Positions 60,525 through 64,000 of a stretch of DNA of 64,000 nt are shown here, in pieces. The DNA comes from Citrobacter freundii (GTDB lineage: Bacteria > Bacteroidota > Bacteroidia > Chitinophagales > Chitinophagaceae). How positions within the stretch are numbered: position 1 is the first letter of the stretch; every line of letters begins with the position of its first letter. Below the pieces are notes generated by a model. It was not told the DNA's origin. It saw only the letters and a list, made by a program, of their open reading frames with translations, and did not search any database. The DNA lies in the NCBI GenBank assembly GCA_003243445.1, contig QFQQ01000024.1, positions 21,014-85,013 on the forward strand, in the 5' to 3' direction. Position numbers and translations under genes: made by a program.

Positions 60525-63332
60525 ATGCGAAAGTTTTACTCTCTGCTATTGTTATCTCTATGCCAGTTGGCAGTACAGGCACAAAAAAATGGAACAGTAA
60601 AAGGTGTTGCTTATGACACGATCTCGAAGACGCCTGTACCAGACGCCACGATCACCATCCTGCTGAAAAAAGATTCATCCCTTGTCTCATTTGGAATGAC
60701 GGACAATGCGGGACGCTTCAGCATCGACGCATTACCCGTTGGAGATTACCGCCTGCTGATCACCCACGTTTCCTATCATAACACCACTCGCTTCTTCTCC
60801 ATTACAGAAAATGAGAAAACACCAGACCTTGGCAATATCACCATGAACGATAAGGCCAAAGTGCTGGATGAAGTGATCGTCAGCAGCGAAGCACCTCCCG
60901 TTACATTGGTTGGTGACACCGTTCAATACAATGCCGGTTCATTTAAGACACAGCCAAACGCCAGCGTAGAACAGCTTTTGAAAAAACTACCCGGCGTTAC
61001 CGTAGACAAGAATGGAACAGTAACCGCACAGGGCCAGAAAGTAAACCGCGTATTGGTGGATGGAAAAGAATTCTTTGGCAATGATCCAAAGATGGCCACA
61101 AAGAACCTTCCTGCAGATGCCATCGATAAAGTGCAGGTATACGATAAACAAAGCGACCAGGCTCAGCTCACAGGCTTCGATGACGGTAACAGCGAAAAGA
61201 CCATCAACCTTAAACTTAAAAAAGATAAAAAGAAAGGCGCGTTTGGAAAGATCACAGCCGGTGGCGGTACCGATGACAGACTCGAAGGACGCTTCAACGT
61301 CAATTCATTCAAAGGTGCGAGACAAATGTCCCTGATAGGAATGGGCAACAATACAAACGCCGAAGGTTTTTCATTTATGGATATGATGAACTTCACCGGT
61401 GAGCTCAGCCGTATGATGCGCGGTGGCGGCCCGGTCACGTTGAATGCTGATGATCCGCTTGCAGCTATGATCGGAAACAGCAACAGGGGCATCCGTACCA
61501 TTTGGGGCGGCGGGGCTAACTATAATAATATTATTGGCACTAAAGCCGAGCTTACCAGCAATTACTTCTATAACCGTTTCAACCCGAAGACGCAGTCGGA
61601 TGTTCATCGTCAATATATTCTTAAGGATTCTTCTTATTTCTATGATCAGAACAGCCTGGCGGATAACATCAACAACAGCCACCGGCTGAACCTGAGCCTT
61701 GACTATGTGATCGATTCATTTCACTCTATCAAGGTATCACCATCTATCGGCTATCAGAAAACAGATAACAGATCCATCAGGGATTATTCGCAATATGGCA
61801 GCGATGGACAGATCAGCAATCTTGGTAACTCAAACTCACTCACCAGGAGCACGGCATTCAATCTTCGCAACGATCTTTTGTTCCGTAAAAAATTCAGACG
61901 TAAAGGCCGTACATTTTCACTCAGTCTCCAAAATACGTTCAACAACAGCGACGGAAACGGCAGCCTGGAATCTGTAAATGAATTCTATGATAAACTCGGC
62001 GTTAAATACCGGACCGATTCCATTAATCAGCGAATCCAAAATACCGGCGATCTGAACGGATATACAGCAAGAGCGGTTTATACAGAACCCATCTTTAAAC
62101 GTTCGCTGATAGAATTGAGCGTTGGCAAAAGCAATACAAAAAGCACTTCTGATAAAGTTACTTACGACTATAACCGGAACAGTGGTAAATATGATGCACT
62201 CAATGATTCCCTGACCAATAATTTCCGCAATACTTATGGCTTTACCAATGCCGGCTTGCGCCTTCGTACACAGAAAAGAAAATACAATTACGCGATCGGT
62301 GCAACGATACAAAAAGCAGAACTGGAAGGAAAGATCATAAGCGGTATTAAAGATTCTGTGATCACCAAGAACTTCACGAACATTTTACCCAATGCAAGAT
62401 TCCAATACAATTTTACGCGGTTCAAAAGTATCACCATGAACTATCGGGCATCAACCAATCAGCCAACGGTTTCCCAATTACAACCGGTGCCGGATATCTC
62501 GGACCGCCTGAATATCCGTAATGGTAATCCTGATCTGAAACAGGAATACATACACAATCTTCAGATCAATTATAATGGACTGAATCCCTATAAAAACAAG
62601 ACCTTCTTCGCGTTCTTTAATATCACCAGAACGGAAAACAAGATCGTGAACGATGATTCACTGTTCTCAAACGGCGTAAAATCAACCCGGCCGGTAAATG
62701 TGGATGGCGTTTACAATGTGACTGGGGACGTGAGTGTAGGTTTCCCCATAAAAAAGATCAAAGGAAATTTCAGGCTGGGCAGTAATATATTTTATAATAG
62801 CGGCGCACAGTTTATCAATGGACTCAGAAACGATATCAAAACCTTTATCGCGGGTCCGCGTGTAAACCTGGACATGGATCTGTCTGAAAAGATAACCTGG
62901 TCTGTTGGAAGCACATTCAACTTCAACCGCAGTACGTATTCTTTGCAAAAGGCCTTCAGCACAAGCTATTTCTCACAGGAATATGAAACGCAGTTTGACT
63001 GGCAGCTGCCGAAAGGTTTCAATTTCAGCACTGAGTTCACCTATACGATCAATAATCAGCTGGCGAGTGCATTTAATACGAAAGTTCCTTTGTGGGGAGC
63101 TTCTATCAGCAAGCAGATGTTGAAGTTCAACCGGGGAGAACTTAAGCTGAGAGTAAATGATATTCTTAACAGGAATATTGGTGTGAGCCGCAGCAGCAAT
63201 CAGAACTATATCGAAGATTCAAGAGTGAATACGCTGCGCCGGTATGCGATATTGTCGTTTACATATAGTTTGAGTAAAACGGGTTTGAACAATGCAGGCG
63301 GGTCCGGGGGAATAAGGATGATCTCGAGATAA
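60525..63332 (+). CDS. Outer-membrane beta-barrel protein, paralogue of the 56081 gene
   Basis: A 935-residue exported protein with signal MRKFYSLLLLSLCQLAVQAQ. It has the same plan as the 56081 gene: CarboxypepD_reg-like domain (TVKGVAYDTISKTPVPDATI), plug-like blocks (QPNASVEQLLKKLPGVTVDK, NRVLVDGKEFFGNDPKMATK), then a barrel ending in an aromatic-rich strand (RRYAILSFTYSLSKTGLNNA). The Gly-rich loop of the paralogue is missing; its place holds MMRGGGPVTLNADDPLAAMI. Likely a tandem duplication with intervening gene insertion. Promoter region contains TATTTTCG at about 60490. Confidence 0.85.
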   Translation: MRKFYSLLLLSLCQLAVQAQKNGTVKGVAYDTISKTPVPDATITILLKKDSSLVSFGMTDNAGRFSIDALPVGDYRLLITHVSYHNTTRFFSITENEKTPDLGNITMNDKAKVLDEVIVSSEAPPVTLVGDTVQYNAGSFKTQPNASVEQLLKKLPGVTVDKNGTVTAQGQKVNRVLVDGKEFFGNDPKMATKNLPADAIDKVQVYDKQSDQAQLTGFDDGNSEKTINLKLKKDKKKGAFGKITAGGGTDDRLEGRFNVNSFKGARQMSLIGMGNNTNAEGFSFMDMMNFTGELSRMMRGGGPVTLNADDPLAAMIGNSNRGIRTIWGGGANYNNIIGTKAELTSNYFYNRFNPKTQSDVHRQYILKDSSYFYDQNSLADNINNSHRLNLSLDYVIDSFHSIKVSPSIGYQKTDNRSIRDYSQYGSDGQISNLGNSNSLTRSTAFNLRNDLLFRKKFRRKGRTFSLSLQNTFNNSDGNGSLESVNEFYDKLGVKYRTDSINQRIQNTGDLNGYTARAVYTEPIFKRSLIELSVGKSNTKSTSDKVTYDYNRNSGKYDALNDSLTNNFRNTYGFTNAGLRLRTQKRKYNYAIGATIQKAELEGKIISGIKDSVITKNFTNILPNARFQYNFTRFKSITMNYRASTNQPTVSQLQPVPDISDRLNIRNGNPDLKQEYIHNLQINYNGLNPYKNKTFFAFFNITRTENKIVNDDSLFSNGVKSTRPVNVDGVYNVTGDVSVGFPIKKIKGNFRLGSNIFYNSGAQFINGLRNDIKTFIAGPRVNLDMDLSEKITWSVGSTFNFNRSTYSLQKAFSTSYFSQEYETQFDWQLPKGFNFSTEFTYTINNQLASAFNTKVPLWGASISKQMLKFNRGELKLRVNDILNRNIGVSRSSNQNYIEDSRVNTLRRYAILSFTYSLSKTGLNNAGGSGGIRMISR

Positions 63333-63352
63333 GAACAGGATCAACCGCAATT

Positions 63353-63386
63353 AAAAAACCACCGGGAAACACCTCGGTGGTTTTTT
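63353..63386 (+). terminator. Rho-independent terminator
   Basis: AAAAAACCACCG (63353-63364) pairs with CGGTGGTTTTTT (63375-63386). It ends the barrel gene. Confidence 0.9.
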
Positions 63387-63772
63387 AGTTATGACGAATT
63401 ACTTCATCTATCTGACCAGCTTTATTGATATGACTTGATGGCAGTTCTAAGAAACCGATTTATATCTCCGCGTACGGGAAATGCGCTTTTCCGGGCATAA
63501 ATGCAAGGCTATAGCGGAAACGTTAAGCTAGAACAAGAACACAACTAACCTACATCAAGAACAGATCAAACACCGTTCAAAGAGAGAGGTCTTGTATGGG
63601 TTTTTACGGGCATGAAAGAATGACACCTGAACGGGGATTTATTGGATTATTGGGATTAGGAGGATTACTGTCTGATAATTGAAATTGCCGAAGCCCTGTA
63701 ATGTGTGAAAATGCGATAATTCAATTGGCAGTTCCTGAATTGAATTCAATGTTGTTTAAGGAGCAAAAAGTT

Positions 63773-63910
63773 TGTCATCCCGGCCGGGCGACCTAACGTT
63801 TGATGCAGACTTAAAACTGCCAGAGCCGGGAGCCCCTCACTTGTGGAGATCCCGGCTCTGGCTTACACTAGGTTCGATAGTGATCTAAATTTGCCCGGCC
63901 GGGATGACAA
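63773..63910. repeat. Nested inverted repeat (CCCGGCCGGG family)
   Basis: The outer arms 63773-63790 and 63893-63910 are exact inverse complements (TTGTCATCCCGGCCGGGC). An inner pair (GCCAGAGCCGGGA with TCCCGGCTCTGGC, about 63820 and 63850) is also exact. The remaining part of 63387-64000 shows no gene. Confidence 0.9.
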
Positions 63911-64000
63911 CCTGATAATCGCTTAACTAACCCAACTTGCTAGTTAAACTAACATATTTTCAAAGGTATAGCTGATAATAAACAGTGCTATTTTGATAAA

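Noticed and set aside
63387..64000. Mobile element at the right edge
   Set aside because: Inverted repeats are present but no transposase frame or target duplication is seen.
1..64000. Prophage, integron or restriction-modification island
   Set aside because: No integrase, phage structural or methylase genes; the S74 domain belongs to a type IX-secreted surface protein.

Overview
The window looks like chromosomal DNA from a member of the Bacteroidota, most likely a Chitinophagaceae-type soil or water bacterium. The evidence is a C-terminal type IX secretion sorting domain, outer-membrane barrels with carboxypeptidase-regulatory-like N-termini, stand-alone FtsX/MacB-type permeases, many SPII lipoproteins, several promoters matching the Bacteroidota -7 box TAnnTTTG, and low coding density broken by many intergenic inverted repeats. 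There are no rRNA operons, no intact tRNA genes, no transposases and no CRISPR array. The assignment is inferred from gene content; no database was searched.

Layout. 1-2034 holds the 5' part of an FtsX-type permease gene that runs off the left edge. 2428-10208 is a metabolic and exported-enzyme stretch: aldo/keto reductase with a divergent HxlR regulator, sorbosone dehydrogenase-like lipoprotein, PHB-depolymerase-like lipoprotein, M28 peptidase and an EreA/ChaN-like secreted protein. 10614-14447 is the most unusual locus. It has a WYL regulator, a 490-base non-coding region built from tandem repeats that flank tRNA-fragment-like segments, and a 747-residue protein with a TerD-like C-terminal domain. 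14876-22567 carries a DUF695 protein, an orphan TPR histidine kinase, small unknown proteins, an LA_2272-type repeat protein, a CBM9-like exported protein and a Tat-exported NIF3 protein. 23408-29298 carries a cytosolic HtrA-like protease, a DUF1444 protein, a GH13 amylase lipoprotein, an RtcB-type RNA ligase and an SRPBCC protein. 29451-31346 is a large surface adhesin with an S74 chaperone and a type IX sorting domain. 32213-45871 is dominated by exported peptidases (M61, M24B, retropepsin-like, DUF4932, TAP-like) plus an exonuclease, an AraC regulator and a second FtsX permease. 46095-48443 is a GMC oxidoreductase with its small Tat-exported subunit. 48940-55795 carries gcvT, an SRPBCC protein, comB and a SWIM-SNF2 helicase. 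56081-63332 holds two paralogous outer-membrane barrel proteins on either side of a secreted protein and a small reverse-strand gene.

The headline observation is the 11637-12172 non-coding block. Four copies of a bipartite motif (GGtCAA, exactly 8 bases, TACTTC), plus a fifth degenerate copy, recur every 58-74 bases. The segments between them resemble a tRNA 5' half (acceptor strand plus D-arm), a separate T-arm, and a tRNA 3' half (anticodon loop, T-arm, acceptor strand). The outer two halves share a perfect 7-bp acceptor helix and could together form a tRNA-like body interrupted by about 110 bases. The block is followed directly by the TerD-like gene and preceded by the divergent WYL regulator, with two identical operator-like boxes between them. 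I infer an RNA-plus-protein system connected with tRNA damage or tRNA mimicry. The function is not established here.

The second theme is an exceptional density of long intergenic inverted repeats. About fifteen elements fall into roughly eight sequence families, their arms made of short reiterated words, and several begin exactly at stop codons.
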